Shown here: piece after piece, positions 1-26,913 of the stretch
Numbering within the stretch: the first letter of the stretch is position 1
Layout of the letters: each line of letters starts with the position of its first letter
Assembly: GCF_000004075.3 (NCBI RefSeq)
Contig: NC_026659.2
Span: forward strand, 3,720,001 to 3,784,000
Reading direction: 5' to 3'
Length of the DNA: 64,000 nucleotides
Origin: Cucumis sativus
Taxonomy: Eukaryota > Streptophyta > Magnoliopsida > Cucurbitales > Cucurbitaceae
Translations under genes and position numbers: made by a program
Notes under the pieces: model-generated
The model's database searches: none
What the model was told of the DNA's origin: nothing
What the model saw: the letters and a program-made list of their open reading frames with translations, nothing else

Positions 1-3000
1 AAAACTCTATAAGTATGTATTAAATTTAATATTTAAAAAGTTTAAGGACTAAAATTAATCATTTGAAAGTACATAGACTAAAAGTGAACAAACTATGGAT
101 TAAAAAATCTAAAACTGATAGAGTTTGAAAGTATGATTCAAATTTCTTTATATTGAGCTAAGAATGATTGGAATATGATAAGATGAATTAGTTGATACCT
201 TGGTTTGTTTGAATCCATATTCCATCTTATCTTTCTACTTATCTTTTATGTTTTTTTTCCTTATGTTGTCAAGTTCAATTCATCCACGACATCATGTTTG
301 GTTAGTTGCTAAATATTTTTAAACTCAATTTGCGCGTACGTTCCTCTAACTAGTCCGCTTCAATGATCCAATTTGGTTTCATGCAAGGTAGATACATATC
401 GATCCATCGAACTTATAAGGTTAATGTTAGGTACCTCTTTTGACAATATCTTATGTCCTAGAGTAATTTTGACTATATTATAAGATAGTCGTAGATTACA
501 GATGACACATGATATTCAATCTAGATGAAAACTTATTTATTTAGATTCTAAGTACTTTCTTAAAGATGAAAAGTTGATTCTTGAGGAGTGGTGTGACCAA
601 TCAATAAACTTTAATTGAAATTTTCTTTAGAAAACGTCAAACAATTCTATATAAAGTAAACGGATAAGTATGAGATATTGTGACCAATAGGTTCTCTAGA
701 GCTTGAGATTAAAGATCATAATCAATTGACTTCATGTACCTATCCTTAGCTTCAACTTTAGGTACCTAACTAAGTTTCACAGGATGACATTCTTTAGACT
801 TTTCTTTAGACAATGTAAATCAAGCTTGATTATGAAGAAGAGGAAGTGATTTTTCCATGGGAGAGAAACCGAAAAAAAGTGGAAAAGTTTACCATTTTAA
901 AGGTATAAAACGGTTAGTTCATTTATAACGTGTATCATTTTCTTGAGTTTTGAAAGAAACGGAAAAAAGTCATAACTCAAAACTACGTTAGTTCATTGTC
1001 ATTTAGTAGATGGGATAAGTATGAAGTTAGGAATAACAACTTGCCGCCTAATGCACATGCAAAATGACTTAAAATGAGAACAATTTAATGAAATTTAAGC
1101 TACTCGTACAAATGATTTGGTAAACCTTTATATTTGGTTACTTTGTGGATGCATGAGCAAAGTTTATTTATCGATTTACAGAAGGGAGCAAATTTTATTC
1201 ACTCATCATTTTAATTTTTTGCAAAATATACTCTCTTTTTTATATTCGTGAGTGTTCGAGTCAACTTAAACACACATCGACCAATCTCACATAGACAACT
1301 CGTTTGACTCTACAACACTGACCTTCAAACTAAAAATATCATTCAAGTTTGACTCTAAAACAATGACTTTCTATACATATTTCCCTTTTACCAAACTAAC
1401 TCATTACGGTTTTTAGCATAAATCCACTATGTTAAATTCTTGATATGTTCCTATATTTTTATAACGATTCAAGTTTTGCATTTTCTACTATTTTTGTTTT
1501 ACTTTTATGATATGTCTTGTTCCTTTATTACTCACTTATTTTTATTGCCATTGTGTTTAGAATAACAAATAGAGAACGTGTAACTGAGTTTGGATTTCTT
1601 TTTTCTAAATTCACTCAAATTTAAATTGAGTTTAATAACAATGTTTGGTGTTAATCATTGTGAGAAAGATGAGAACTTACTCATGGTTGAATTGTGCAAA
1701 CTCGCACAATGTTTTGTACAAATATATGATGTGTTTAAAGTACATTATGCACAGCAACACATTCCTTACATAAAATAAATTTTGCTTCAATACCCATCTT
1801 TCTCAAAAGTATATAATAAAAAATACTTTATTTTTATAATTAAAAGTTATGTTATTTTTCGGACATAGTTATAAAAAAAAAAATCAATCATATGGTTGAG
1901 CTATATTTAAAAAGCTAATATAAAAATATATAAATTAACATTAACATATCTAATATGTTAAAAGTTATAATTACGAAAGTTTAACTGTATGTTTGAATTT
2001 ACTAACAAAAAAAAATCTTTTTAGAAGGTTTGTTATTATCTAAACTGTTTTGTTGTTCTTTTCAAGTGTTTGTCTTATTTTAAAAAATATGTAATTAAAA
2101 AGTTAAATCAAATACTATATATTTAAAGGTTAAAGATTCAATTTTCCATCTTGTAATACTAAAAGAATATTATTATATAAATTTGTGCTACCGACATGTC
2201 GTTTTAAACGTAAAGTATTGAATTTATGTAGAGTTGAAGTCAAAATTAATATATATATTTTTTCTCCTCATCAAAAGGTTTTGTTTAATTTTGGTAATTA
2301 TATATAATTAATTGGTTAGAAGTACAACAAATAATGTTTAGGGCATTATTTCATATTTGTTATGTTGAAATGTTGATTGAAAGTTTGGGATGAGGTTGGA
2401 GCATGTGGAGTGCAATCGTGGAGCTTTGACGTTTGCATAAATAAAAGCAATAGAAGTGTTTACACGTAATGTAAATTCCCTCATGCATGCTCACAAATAG
2501 ATGACAAAAAATTACCATTTATTTATTTATTTTATTTCTCTCTTTCTCTTTTTTTCTTGTAAATAATACATCAAATTAAATAATATTTTAACTTAGTCTA
2601 GTTGCATTTAATTCGTTACTCACCTTAATACAAAACTAATTTAAAGTATTTATAAATACAACAAAATATTATAGTTTATTTGTAATTGATCATGATAAAT
2701 TATTGTATGTATTTAATATTTTGGTTACTTTTGCTTAATCGAAAATTTGTGATTGAACATTTGAATTGCACAAAGTTAAGTAGAGAAGATTTTCGATACT
2801 ACGAAAGTAATATTATGTATTAAGTATAATAAGGATGTTGGAGAAGCTGGAACATAAGCAATATTACTGGTAACGAGAGGATTGTTAGAATGTGTGTCAA
2901 GTTGATGAAAAAACAAAGATGAAATCGTAAAAGAGATAGAAAATAGAGTTTAGGGTCGAAACAAAATGAGTTTAATATGGAAATTTAGATTCAAAACGTT

Positions 3001-3360
3001 TAATCTAAACATTAGTTTTTGATTATATTAAAATGCATTTTGACTTCATTAATGTGTTCAACAGTCTATGAGGAACTAAGGCTACTAACTTAATCACTGT
3101 TAGTACATACAAATGTTGTTTAAGCTATTTTCTACTCGACATGTTCTATAATATTTGGAAGCGAATATTTCAAAATGGATAAAATGAGTTTAAGTTGTTA
3201 ATACATACATTATTTTATTGTATTTAAAAAGAAATATTTTTGGAAACTAAATAAAGGCCAAAAGAAAAAAAGAAAAAAAGAAAAAAGAAAGAAGAAGAAG
3301 AAGATAAAAAGGGTATTTCTTCACTTTGTGTTAAAATAAATAAGAATAAGAGTGGCGGAC
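1..3360. other. AT-rich intergenic spacer
   Basis: I see no gene here. The longest open frame is a 62-codon one near 1590-1778 that resembles no family I know and has no promoter context. The first 150 bases read like the dispersed non-coding repeats of plant genomes (phrases such as 'aaggactaaa' and 'agactaaaag'). A purine run of AAG/AAAAG units at 3264-3306 borders the YAK1 promoter. Confidence 0.7.
3264..3306. repeat. purine (GAA/AAAAG) low-complexity tract
   Basis: An almost pure A/G tract ending in five GAA-type units, about 75 bases upstream of the putative YAK1 TATA box. This is simple sequence with no other signal. Confidence 0.8.
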
Positions 3361-3379
3361 TCTTATTCACTACGGTACA

Positions 3380-3385
3380 TATAAA
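3380..3385 (+). promoter_or_regulatory. TATA box candidate for YAK1
   Basis: TATAAA lies in an AT-rich context, followed 60-100 bases later by a long CT-rich stretch (about 3446-3482) of the kind common at plant transcription starts and leaders. The start site itself cannot be read from sequence. Confidence 0.45.
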
Positions 3386-3445
3386 CTTCCCTATTGGATG
3401 AACATAAACTCATTATTGTCCCATAGACATAAATTCATTTTCTCC

Positions 3446-3482
3446 TGCTTCTCTCTCTTCCTCTCTCTCTCTTTCTCTCTCT
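3446..3482 (+). repeat. CT microsatellite in the YAK1 leader
   Basis: A near-continuous CT/CTCT tract that probably lies at the start of the 5' leader. Such Y-patch/CT runs are common around plant transcription starts. Confidence 0.7.
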
Positions 3483-3581
3483 AATTTGCAATTTGCATAT
3501 CTCAAAAACTTTTCTTTTTTCTATTTTTTTTCTAATTTTTTTTCTATCTTCTCTCAATCGACGTTGTGGAGATTTTCTTCT

Positions 3582-4023
3582 ATGGTTTTGTGATTTTGTT
3601 ATATTGGTAAATTATATCATTTGTTGGGATTTTTTTTGGGGGGTTAAATTTTTGAAGGATTGTTGTTTGATCGAAGTTTTGGAGGATTCATTCAATGTTT
3701 AGATAATCGTCAATCTGATACGCCCATGTCAGATTGATCGATTTTTGTTTGCCATGGATTGTTGGGAGGGTTTTGTCGGCTTGTGGAGATTGAATTAGAG
3801 AGAAAATAAGAATGGGAGTGGATTCAGTTGGCGGATTTCTGGAATTGAGAGTGGCTATGAAACCATAGATGCAATTGGGGGGATTCAAGAATCAACCCAC
3901 CTACTACTGAAGCCCACAGTGAATTTCTTGTTTTTTTGTTTAGTATTTGGTTTTGCTTTTTATATGTGAAGATTAGCTCCAATGGAGGATTTGGGCGATA
4001 TCAATTCTTTGGTTGGAGTTTGA
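3582..4023 (+). promoter_or_regulatory. uORF-dense 5' leader of YAK1
   Basis: Between the CT tract and the main ATG at 4039 there are at least seven upstream ATGs. They open at 3582 (3 codons), 3695 (3), 3726 (3), 3754 (14), 3812 (18), 3869 (13) and 3982 (13), each closed by its own stop before the main ATG. The last ends at 4023, only 15 bases from the main start. A minimal ATG-stop also sits at 3965. If the leader is unspliced, scanning ribosomes would meet all of these. An unseen leader intron could remove some. Confidence 0.55.
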
Positions 4024-4038
4024 TTTCGGGCCTTGGTT

Positions 4039-18410
<14,372 letters not shown>

Positions 18411-18870
18411 AATTTGAACAGCTTACTATTTCATCTCAAGAGAGTTACGTTGGCAGGAAAATTGTATTGGTATTTGAATTAGTTCCACCAGCTTAGTGGG
18501 CACTTGCCAGAAAATTCTTCATTCAGACTATGTTCATCAATTGTTTGCTTGATGGCATGATTTGTGGCCATGCTTCTTCATTCCCCCCTTGTAACACTGC
18601 TTTCTATTTTTTCTTCTTCTTTTGTCACAGTCAATCACTCTTCAATCCTCTTCTACGCTTACCTCGTGTGCCAGTCTCGTTCATTCTTTCTCATTTGTTC
18701 TAACTAATATTCGGTTTGCATGTTTCGAGGAACGATTTCTGATTCCATTGCTGCTGCTGAGATGATTACTGGGAGATTACGATTATACAAGATTTAAAGT
18801 TCTCACCTCATATCTCCACTCCATATTTTAGATAGTAGGCATTATCATTTTGTAAACTTTTTTTTTTTTC
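18411..18870 (+). other. YAK1 3' untranslated region (approximate)
   Basis: Non-coding sequence follows the TAG stop at 18408-18410, with T-rich stretches and TTTTGTAAAC near 18850, typical of plant 3' ends. The end point is a guess. Confidence 0.4.
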
Positions 18871-20640
18871 AATTGATAAAAGGTGTTTTGATGTTTTTTG
18901 TTCTTTCCTTTTTTGGTTTTCATTATCTGATCGATTTTTTTTAGTTTGTTGGTGCTTCTTTAGATCCAGCAAGTCTCTTTATTTTGCAGCAATATTTATA
19001 CCCTTTTGATTTAGCTATAAATTTGGCTGTTATATTCTTCTGAAATTGGAGTGATTTTGTTCTGTCTTTGCTGCCTTCCATTGCTTTTTTATTTTCACAT
19101 AAAATTATACTCCACTATAATAGAACGATTTGAATTGTGTTCATACGTAGTTTGAATAGATGCATTTAGATATTATAAATATTTTTTTGGACCATTCATA
19201 ACAAAAAATGACTCCAAAACCAAAGTAAAGATTTTCTATAACGATAACCTAAATAGTCTTGTTTGTAATCTTCACTTTCAAAATAGTGTACTGAATTGTA
19301 ACAGTAATAGCAATTTTATATATATGGTGTAGCTTTGGAAGGTTAAAATTACATAATTTGAGAAAAAATGGGTGAAATTTAATGAAACATTCATAGAAAA
19401 CTAAAGTCTAAACTAACTATGAAACTTGAACTCTAAATAGTTGAGAACCATTAGCTTAAAGTCTAAATTACGGAACTTAAACTTAAACTAGACGAGAATC
19501 AGGTAATGATGACAGTTCTTTACAATGGCTTTCTGCCGTTCGACCATAAAAAAAAAAAAACAGCCTAATACATAGTTGGTTTTGCACTTTAATTATATTA
19601 TGGATCATTATTTTGAAGGACAAATTTATTTAAATCTATTTACGAATATAATAAAGTTTTAGTATTGTTTGCGATCAATTTCAATAGATTACAACAAAAG
19701 ATTAACCGGTTAACTTCTTGAAATTTTGTTTAAAATTTTTCGATTTGGAACTTTCTTAATTGTTGGCTTTCTTAAGTTGTCGGCTTTGGTTTTTGTGTGA
19801 TAAGCTAATCTTTCTCCAAATGCTATAAGAAAACGGCAGGGAGAGACCACAGAGGGAAGTTCACTGTGGCTGTACAGTGTTTTTCCTTTTTGTTCTTTTT
19901 TATTTAATTCCAAATTTAAAACTAATATGTGTTTTTTTTAAAGAAAAAGAAATTTGCTTCTAAATAGTTTGAGTGCGACTGTAGTTTCAGCATGGCCATG
20001 CAACTGAGTTTTGAAACAGTACTTCTGGTCCGAGTGCAGGATGTGTGTATTCTTTTGTTTTGTTGGGATGATGGTGCGCATTAGTGGTTCTAATTAATTA
20101 AATTCATGACCGTAATATGGGCCAAAGAAAACTAGTGGGTGGCAGGGGAGATTATTGTAGATGTGATGATAGCAAGCTAAATTAAAGTGGGTGTGTTAGC
20201 CCCATGTTCAACCCATGTTCAATGGGTTGAGATCAGATCATATTGGAATGTAAAGGAATGTTCGACAGCATCAGTTATTTTATTAGGTGCTTTGAGATTA
20301 TACAGGTAATAATTAAGTTCATTGCAAGCTTGCAACAAGTGGGAAGGTTGTTCAAGGTTCGATAATGTACTTATTTGTTGAGGTTATGTGATCGCTGCGT
20401 TCCTTAAAAAGAAGGGTATGTGGAGAATTACATTGATAGCTAAGATTATCGATGAAGCAACAAAAATAACAATCAAGGTATCGTTTCTCAATTTACGATC
20501 ATCTAATTTCTAATTTCTTTGGACGAAGGAATTATGAGGTGCTTTGTATATGGATATCAGAAAAGATGATAAATGGAATATGATCAATATATTAATTAAT
20601 AATAGTGGGTTTGAATGAATGAGAACAAGGAGGAAGGTAA
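18871..20640. other. intergenic spacer between convergent YAK1 and the Ole e 1-like gene
   Basis: AT-rich, with no frame that resembles a known protein. It contains homopolymer runs (18862-18870, 19549-19560) and 'taaagtctaaa'-type low-complexity phrases. Both flanking genes end towards it, so it should hold both polyadenylation regions. Confidence 0.6.
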
Positions 20641-20662
20641 GGATAATATAATTGTTTAAAGC

Positions 20663-21246
20663 TTAAACAAGGATGCCCTCTTCGTCAAATCCAAGCTCTC
20701 TAAGAACTTCTTTGCATTCAGGAAGCTTTTCCTTCTTCATAAAGGCAAGTGGGTTTGCATGGCGAACGGGATTGGTGATTCCACTGTTATTAGTGATGCT
20801 CACTCTTGCCATATGTTCATACTTTTCCAACGATATCTCACTGCAATCTGGATCATTGCTCTTCACCAATGTCACTTCGCACAAGTCTTCCTCGTGGTCT
20901 CCGTCCGCTTCAATACTGTAACTTCCTGTTTTATCCGTCACCGCCTCCTTGCTCAGCGTCACGCTTCCTCCTTCAATTTCTTTGCACACCAATTTCACCG
21001 TCGCACCTGTGCATGTCAATTTCAAAGTTTTCAAATTCAATTCCAATTTAGTGGTTCCGTTTTCTTAGTTAATAAATTAATTAATTTACCTTCGAGGAAT
21101 TTGCTGGCTTTGGTAAAGAATTGAACGCGGCATGCATCGCAGTATACTTTTCCCTCCACCAAGAATCGATCCTTTTGGGAGTATGCTACGTTAAGGAGGG
21201 AGAAAAGAGAAAGGGCTGAAACAAATAAGATTATGGATTTCGCCAT
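20663..21246 (-). CDS. pollen Ole e 1 / extensin-like secreted protein
   Basis: Two exons on the minus strand: 21246-21090 and 21006-20663, with an 83-base intron. The joined frame gives 166 residues, normal for the family. Residues 1-23 form a signal peptide (hydrophobic core IILFVSALSLFSLL, cut near AYS). The mature part starts with the family signature V-E-G-K-V-Y-C-D-A-C-R (C36, C39). It has exactly six cysteines in all, as expected for the Ole e 1 disulphide fold, and one N-N-S glycosylation sequon. Members are secreted cell-wall or pollen-tube-associated proteins, and the biochemical role is largely unknown. The closest match I recall is the Arabidopsis At1g78040/SAH7-like group. Expression site cannot be read here. 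The start is the first ATG after a TATA box. Confidence 0.9.
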
Positions 21247-21361
21247 TTCTCTTTTTCTTGTTTCTGCTGCCGCGATAGCGCTGTTCTCTTCTTCTTCTTC
21301 TTCTTTCTTATTTGGTTGTTGGAGGAAGCGTGATGCTTTTGGAGAACGATGGGTTACTCAT

Positions 21362-21367
21362 TTTATA
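21362..21367 (-). promoter_or_regulatory. TATA box of the Ole e 1-like gene
   Basis: TATAAA on the minus strand, about 116 bases before the ATG. The leader between them carries GAA repeats (minus strand of the TTC run at 21288-21305). Confidence 0.55.
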
Positions 21368-21424
21368 GCTTTGTTTTTCTCTCTTATTTTTGGGAGTTTG
21401 TTGGGTCATTCCTATTTTTAGGAT

Positions 21425-22880
21425 AATCAAATTATTCCTCAACTAAACTTCTTCTTTCTTTAGACTTTTTCTATAAAAAATTTTTTATCATTGGGACGTA
21501 TAACAATTTTGACCCTAAACTTTTTTAGCTTATTAATCTTATCATTTAACCTTAAACGTAAACGAGCATTAGTGATTGTATGTATTTAGTGAGGTATAGA
21601 AATAGAATATATATAAATATATATATATATAATATCAACTTATTAATTTTTTTTAGAGGAAAACAACATTAGAATTTTTTTTTTTTGTTGAAATTTGTGA
21701 ATTTCATGAAGAAAAAAAACTAAATTAATCAAACTTATTTTTGTGCTATTATTGAGTTTGCAAAGAATTTTCCTTTTCTTTTGTGGAAACTAAAATTATT
21801 GGGTGAATTAGTTAAAAATTAAAATCTCACCCAAGGTAAAAGTACACCATCCATATAATAATAATAATAGATTACATTAGTGAGGGTTAATTAATATTAG
21901 AGTGTATTTACTCAATATTTTAAATACAATAACAATTGAAAAGAGTCGAACAACAAGTGTGTTGATCGTTAAAACAGACACTACTTTAGCTAAATTCATC
22001 TTGATAAAGTACATTTTGCTGATTAAACCAAAATGTAATGGAATGTGTTTCCGTATTTACATTAATCAATCGTCATATTATATGGAAATGCAAATAAAAG
22101 TGCCATCACAAAAATTTAGAACTCAAACTCTAATGACAAACTCCCTATTTAACAACGACCAACTCAACCAAATTAAAAGCTTCCGTTTTTCATTGACTTC
22201 ACTTGATCCTAAAATCCTTTGCAATTTTCTAGTATTACCATCAAAAGTCATTTTTAAAAATTATATGAGATCCACTAAATAAATAATAAAGTAATAAATC
22301 ATTTCGTGACATGTACTGTTGAAAAACCTTATAATGCATGAACTTATGCAAAAAGGTATAGAAAGATATTTGAAAATATTCTCCATTTTGTGTAGAGATT
22401 AAAATGGAACCAACACTCATAGTAATAGTAAAGTACCAAATAGTATTTAAACCTCATCCCACCTATTATATTCAGTTAGTTCTAAGCATTATCTCTCACC
22501 TCTACAATCTCAGCCTTCTACACTTTCAAAAACTGTTCCCTTTATTGCAAAAATGAGATTCCATTTTCAATCAGTTTCAACTCAGCTCATTCACTTATTA
22601 ACAATATCGTAAGGCCTGCATGAATCTTTACAAAAATTTGGGAATCCAACCATTACCACATTGACAAAAATTTGAAATGCTACTATCTACACAAATATCC
22701 CTCCCTTTTCAATTATTGGGAATCAAAAGGTGTCGTTAATCACGGTTTCACACATCATATCAAGTTCAAGTGTAACAACACTAGGAAAGGAAAATATCAC
22801 CAAATTTAACTATACAACTACTTGTTATAAGTTTTCAACATAAGTAAGATGTAAATAACTAGGGGAGCTGTCATCAGCAA
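21425..22880. other. intergenic spacer with AT repeats
   Basis: Upstream of the Ole e 1-like gene and downstream of POLD4. It contains a TA microsatellite near 21608-21633 and A/T runs. An open frame of 126 codons at 21902-22282 resembles no family and has AT-biased composition like its surroundings. Confidence 0.6.
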
Positions 22881-23014
22881 ACATTCTAACCCCATTCACA
22901 TCACAGGAAAAGTGATTATATTGTTTCAGCTAGGGGCTGAACATTTTGTCCAAAAGCAAAAGCACAGCATGCACTTCATACGTTAAACAAAAATAACACA
23001 CCAAGCATACAAGT

Positions 23015-24188
23015 TTAAACTCGAGAATCCCATAAGCACTCCAACTGCACTTTTCCAGCCTTTAAGAGTGTCCCAATGTCTTTTGGAGGGTTCAGACCAA
23101 GACTACAGGCACGCTCCCATCGTGCCATTCTGGTCATTCCGAGGCAAGGTCCATATGCCGTGTTCATATCAAATTGCCTCAGCGTATTCTCAGACACGCC
23201 ATAATCATCTAATACAAAAATCAATGTTCAAAATGAAACAAAATGCAGATTATTAAAATAGATCAGGCAAAAGGTACACTTTTTTTTAAACAAATATCAT
23301 GGTATTATAGCCATATGTCCAAACACATTGATAGATAAGATTTTTCTGGTCGAAGATTAAAAGAAATCTAACATTGGGCATCCATAATTTCGACCACTAT
23401 AAAAGTAGGTACGAACACGACACATAGATACAACACAAACGTGGCAAGGAAAGATTTATAAATTATACATCAATAACTAGAAAAGTCAATAAGTTTATAC
23501 ATATATGTGCTAAAAATGACTGACGTACTTCGCTTTCAAAATTTCTTCCATTTGTCCTAGATTGTTAGGTGTCCATTTAGTAACTTAACGAGTGATCTTT
23601 GTGCAGACCGGTTAGGCTTATATTAATTTTGCACAACTACTGTCTAACGCACATTTTTGGTGTGAACAAGTATCCTATAAGTGTCCAACAAGTATGAAAG
23701 CATCCAAATGTCCAACACACATCATAGAGACGGTAAGACTTAAGTGTTCATCCTTCTTTGTGCATAACTACATTAAAAAAGTTAAAGAATCCAAAACAAT
23801 AGATATCTTTAATTCAACTATTGAATAACTTGATTGTGACTGAAACCCTACAATTTCTTAATCCTTCCCAACCACGAGAAAAGTTATTCAACCATTGAGA
23901 CTCTTTAATTCAACAATTATAGAACTCAACCAATACCCAACAACTTAAGCAGATATCCAAGAATATGAAGATACGGAGAAGAGTGTAGAAGAAGAGATAT
24001 GAACCTTGAAGGTCGAGGGATCCGTGAGAAACGAGAGCAGCCGGTTGGACGGCATCGGAGCCCAAAGATGCAGAGTTGGCCGGAGATTTAGTTTTCCTAG
24101 AAGAGGGCTTTGAAGCCTTTGCCTTGGAGATTCCACTGCTTTTCCTTTGCTTGTAGAAATCTTTCAACCCTCCTCGCGTTGATGCCAT
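23015..24188 (-). CDS. POLD4: DNA polymerase delta subunit 4 (p12/POLD4)
   Basis: Two exons on the minus strand: 24188-24005 and 23208-23015, with a 796-base intron (23209-24004). The product is 125 residues, matching plant POLD4 (about 120-125). It is the smallest, stabilising subunit of the replicative polymerase delta. The C-terminal half has the family core L-R-Q-F-D-M-N-x-A-Y-G-P-C-L-G-M-x-R and R-W-E-R-A, then G-L-N-P-P. The N-terminus is basic and Ser/Lys-rich with R5-G-G-L8-K-D-F11-Y12, which fits a PCNA-interacting (PIP) box except for R in place of Q. The open frame extends upstream of 24188 but has no ATG there, so 24188 is the start. The upstream region has GGCCCA/TGGGCC site II elements near 24318 and 24342. 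Confidence 0.92.
23380..23720. repeat. dispersed-repeat fragment in the POLD4 intron
   Basis: The phrases 'cgaacacgacacatag', 'gtgtccaacaagtat' and 'tgtccaacacac' are of the 'tgtccgacac' kind common in plant dispersed repeats. A related stretch occurs in the CTF8 intron near 48465-48780. I could not define ends or class. Confidence 0.35.
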
Positions 24189-25975
24189 TTTTGATTTTGC
24201 TCCTTCTCTGCGATCGATCGACTTCGGAATTTCAAATTTCAAATTTGTTCTTGTTGTTGCTTTTTGGAGGTCTAATTCGATGTGGCCTTTCTCCTTATAT
24301 GGACCCTAATAATATCTGGGCCAGGATCCGATTGAGATCCGGCCCATTCTTTTCTTTTTTAATTCTAAATTACCTAAAAGAATAATTAATAAAGAGAAAG
24401 CAATTTTTTTATTCTCAAAAGAGAAAAGTATTATTACATCAAAATTTAGGACATTTGTAAATATTTTAAAATAAATTAAAATATTTACAAAATATATTAA
24501 AAACTTTAAATTCTATCAATATTTATCACGTTTATAATATGAAATTTTGCTATATTTTGTAAATATGTTATCAAATTTGCTATTTTTACAAATTTCATAA
24601 AATATCATTTAATTATAATGAGTTAGAATTAGCAGCTAAACTTTGATTTATAGGATGAAAATTCTCTTTAAAGGGTTGAAAATCGATTTTAAGAGTTTTT
24701 AGAAAAAATATTTTGGTTATTTTAAAATATTGCAAAATAAATCAAAATATTTATAAAATATAGTAAAAATATCACTTTTTATCTATCATTTTATAATGGT
24801 AATAGAAAAAGATAGATTAATCTATATTTATCTCTAAGACATAGATAGAAATTTGTCTTTATTTATTTAGCATGTTCAAGTACAAATAAATTATAATATT
24901 TTGTTATATTTATAAATAATATAAGAAATTTTATTAGTTAAAATAACTTTCAATAAATTATCTAATATACCTAACAAATATAAATTAAAAGGGGAAAAAG
25001 ATAAATTACTCTTATACACATTTTATGAAAGTGGGACATACACCTAAATAATGCTCAACCTCATAGTCTCATTCATTAAAACTTAAATCTTTGTCAATTA
25101 ATAGGACTAAGTATAACAATTAATCCTAAAATATTAGTAGTTATAATAAAATTTAAATCTTGCCTCTCAACCTTCACTAGTAAATTTTAGTATAGTTTTA
25201 ATTCTTTGAAAATGTTCACTTAATTATTAATTTTGAAAGTACTATCCTTAGCATTTTATTAAGCATATTTTTTTAAAAAAATTATCATAATTATTATATA
25301 CTTTTCTAAAGTAAAAAGAGTTGAATTCTTAGATAAATTTGTTTTACAAACTTTCACAATTAAAGAAGGGTGGTAGAAAGTATATAACAAAATGTTTTTG
25401 GAAGTTAAACCAAAAAAACAATTGATTATTAGTATTTCACATACAAGTATACTTAGTGACATTTTCCAAAGTACTTTTAAAAAAAGGGTCGTCATTGTCA
25501 CACACAATATCATTCCATAAATAAAAGTAGTAAAGGAATGAGTATAATTAAAAGTAAGTTAGAAAAATATTACAAAGTCCAATTGGTTATTTCCTTATTT
25601 AGTTCATTAGAATACAAAGTGTAATGAGTTCCAGCTGGTGTGGCTTTTCCTTCAACATTAGGATAGAGATATCAAAATAGTTCATAAATAGAATAATTAT
25701 GTTCTAAGAGTCATAACCTAAGTCGTTTACTTCCTTCACTAAGCATATAATTCAATTTTGTTCATCATCTTTTGAACTTATTAACGAGTATATTTTGTGA
25801 TTTAATTAAATAGACTTGTTTTGTTTGTACAAGCAATACAATACCTTGGTATACACTTTTTAAATAAGTATAAGTTTGCAATAATTTAGTTGCTTAACGT
25901 TAAGGTTTTAAGGTCATGTATCATTTAATTTGTAGCCAAGTGTCACTTTGGATTGATTTTATAAAAGTTTATATC

Positions 25976-26049
25976 CTCTTCTTTTACATAAAAAAAATAT
26001 TCTTATGACCTAACTCTTCTTTTACATAAAAAATATTCTTATGACCTAA
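25976..26049 (+). repeat. 36-38-bp tandem duplication
   Basis: The unit 'ctcttcttttacataaaa...cttatgacctaa' occurs at 25976-26013 and again at 26014-26049. The copies differ only by the length of one A run, so the duplication looks recent. Confidence 0.9.
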
Positions 26050-26526
26050 TCAATATTCCTTATCTAAACTACAAAATAATGTTTAAATACTTCCACAAAA
26101 GTTTGGTGTTGAATAGTGGTTTTAACCAATAATAGATTATATAAAAAATGATTGCAATAAATTATCACTAATAAACTTTAAGAAGTAATGTAGTGTAGAT
26201 GAACTTCAAAAATGATTTTTGAATTTAAATTTAGTTATATGTTTGAATTTTTTTTATCAAAAAAAATACTTTGAAACCAATAGAGATTTGCAATTGCTTC
26301 CAAAACTAATTAAAGTAGACTTGAAAGACTTCCCAGTTTAACAAAAAAAAAAACATTAAATGCATATAAACAATAATTCATTAAATGTAAAAAAAAGGAT
26401 GCATTAAAAAGGGAAATGAAATTTATAAAAGGAAAATAAAGAGAAACAAATATAAGTGTAAGAGTTTTATTTCTCTTTCTGTTGTAGCTTTTTTTTTCAT
26501 TCAATAAATTCATACCATGAGAAGTG

Positions 26527-26551
26527 TACTACTACTACTACTACTACTACA
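26527..26551 (+). repeat. (CTA/TAC)n microsatellite
   Basis: About eight uninterrupted TAC/CTA units. It may lie in or just past the 3' end of the G3P transporter transcript. Confidence 0.85.
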
Positions 26552-26913
26552 TAAGATTTTTACAATCTTAATTTTTTGATGGTTTTTGAGGATCATCTTT
26601 CACCTTTCCTACCACAAATAATGCCAAATACTGTACAATCATACCAATTTTACCTTTTTCCACCACATTCAACAACACATCATTCCTGGAGAAGTTGTAA
26701 CAAAATCCTCTCCTTGAATGAACCACACACTTTGGAGGAGTTCTTCTCCCCTGAGCCCCCTCGAAAAAATGAAGGGAAATTTCATTATCAATCACGGTTC
26801 TGATGCAATGTTCAAAACCTTCTTATGAACCAAACACACCATAAATACAATGGGACATAGAATTATCGTTGTTGTTGTTGTCGTTATTGTTGTCAACCTT
26901 GTCATCACATAAC

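Larger units (their letters stand above)
24330..26880. other. intergenic spacer, repeat-rich
   Basis: Lies between the POLD4 promoter and the 3' end of the G3P transporter gene. About 24440-24900 holds copies of a 'ttttgctatattttgtaaatat' family repeat in both orientations. A 36-38-bp tandem duplication lies at 25976-26049, and a CTA microsatellite at 26527-26551. I saw no gene. Confidence 0.6.

Noticed and set aside
3493-3702. 69-codon frame in the YAK1 leader region
   Set aside because: It begins at TTG, not ATG, and is Phe/Leu-rich because of the T-rich leader.
20759-21124. Plus-strand frames of 80-120 codons over the Ole e 1-like gene
   Set aside because: They are antisense shadows of its second exon. 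The minus-strand model has a signal peptide, six cysteines and a clean intron.
21902-22282. 126-codon plus-strand frame in a spacer
   Set aside because: Composition equals the surrounding AT-rich DNA. No promoter, splice or family support.
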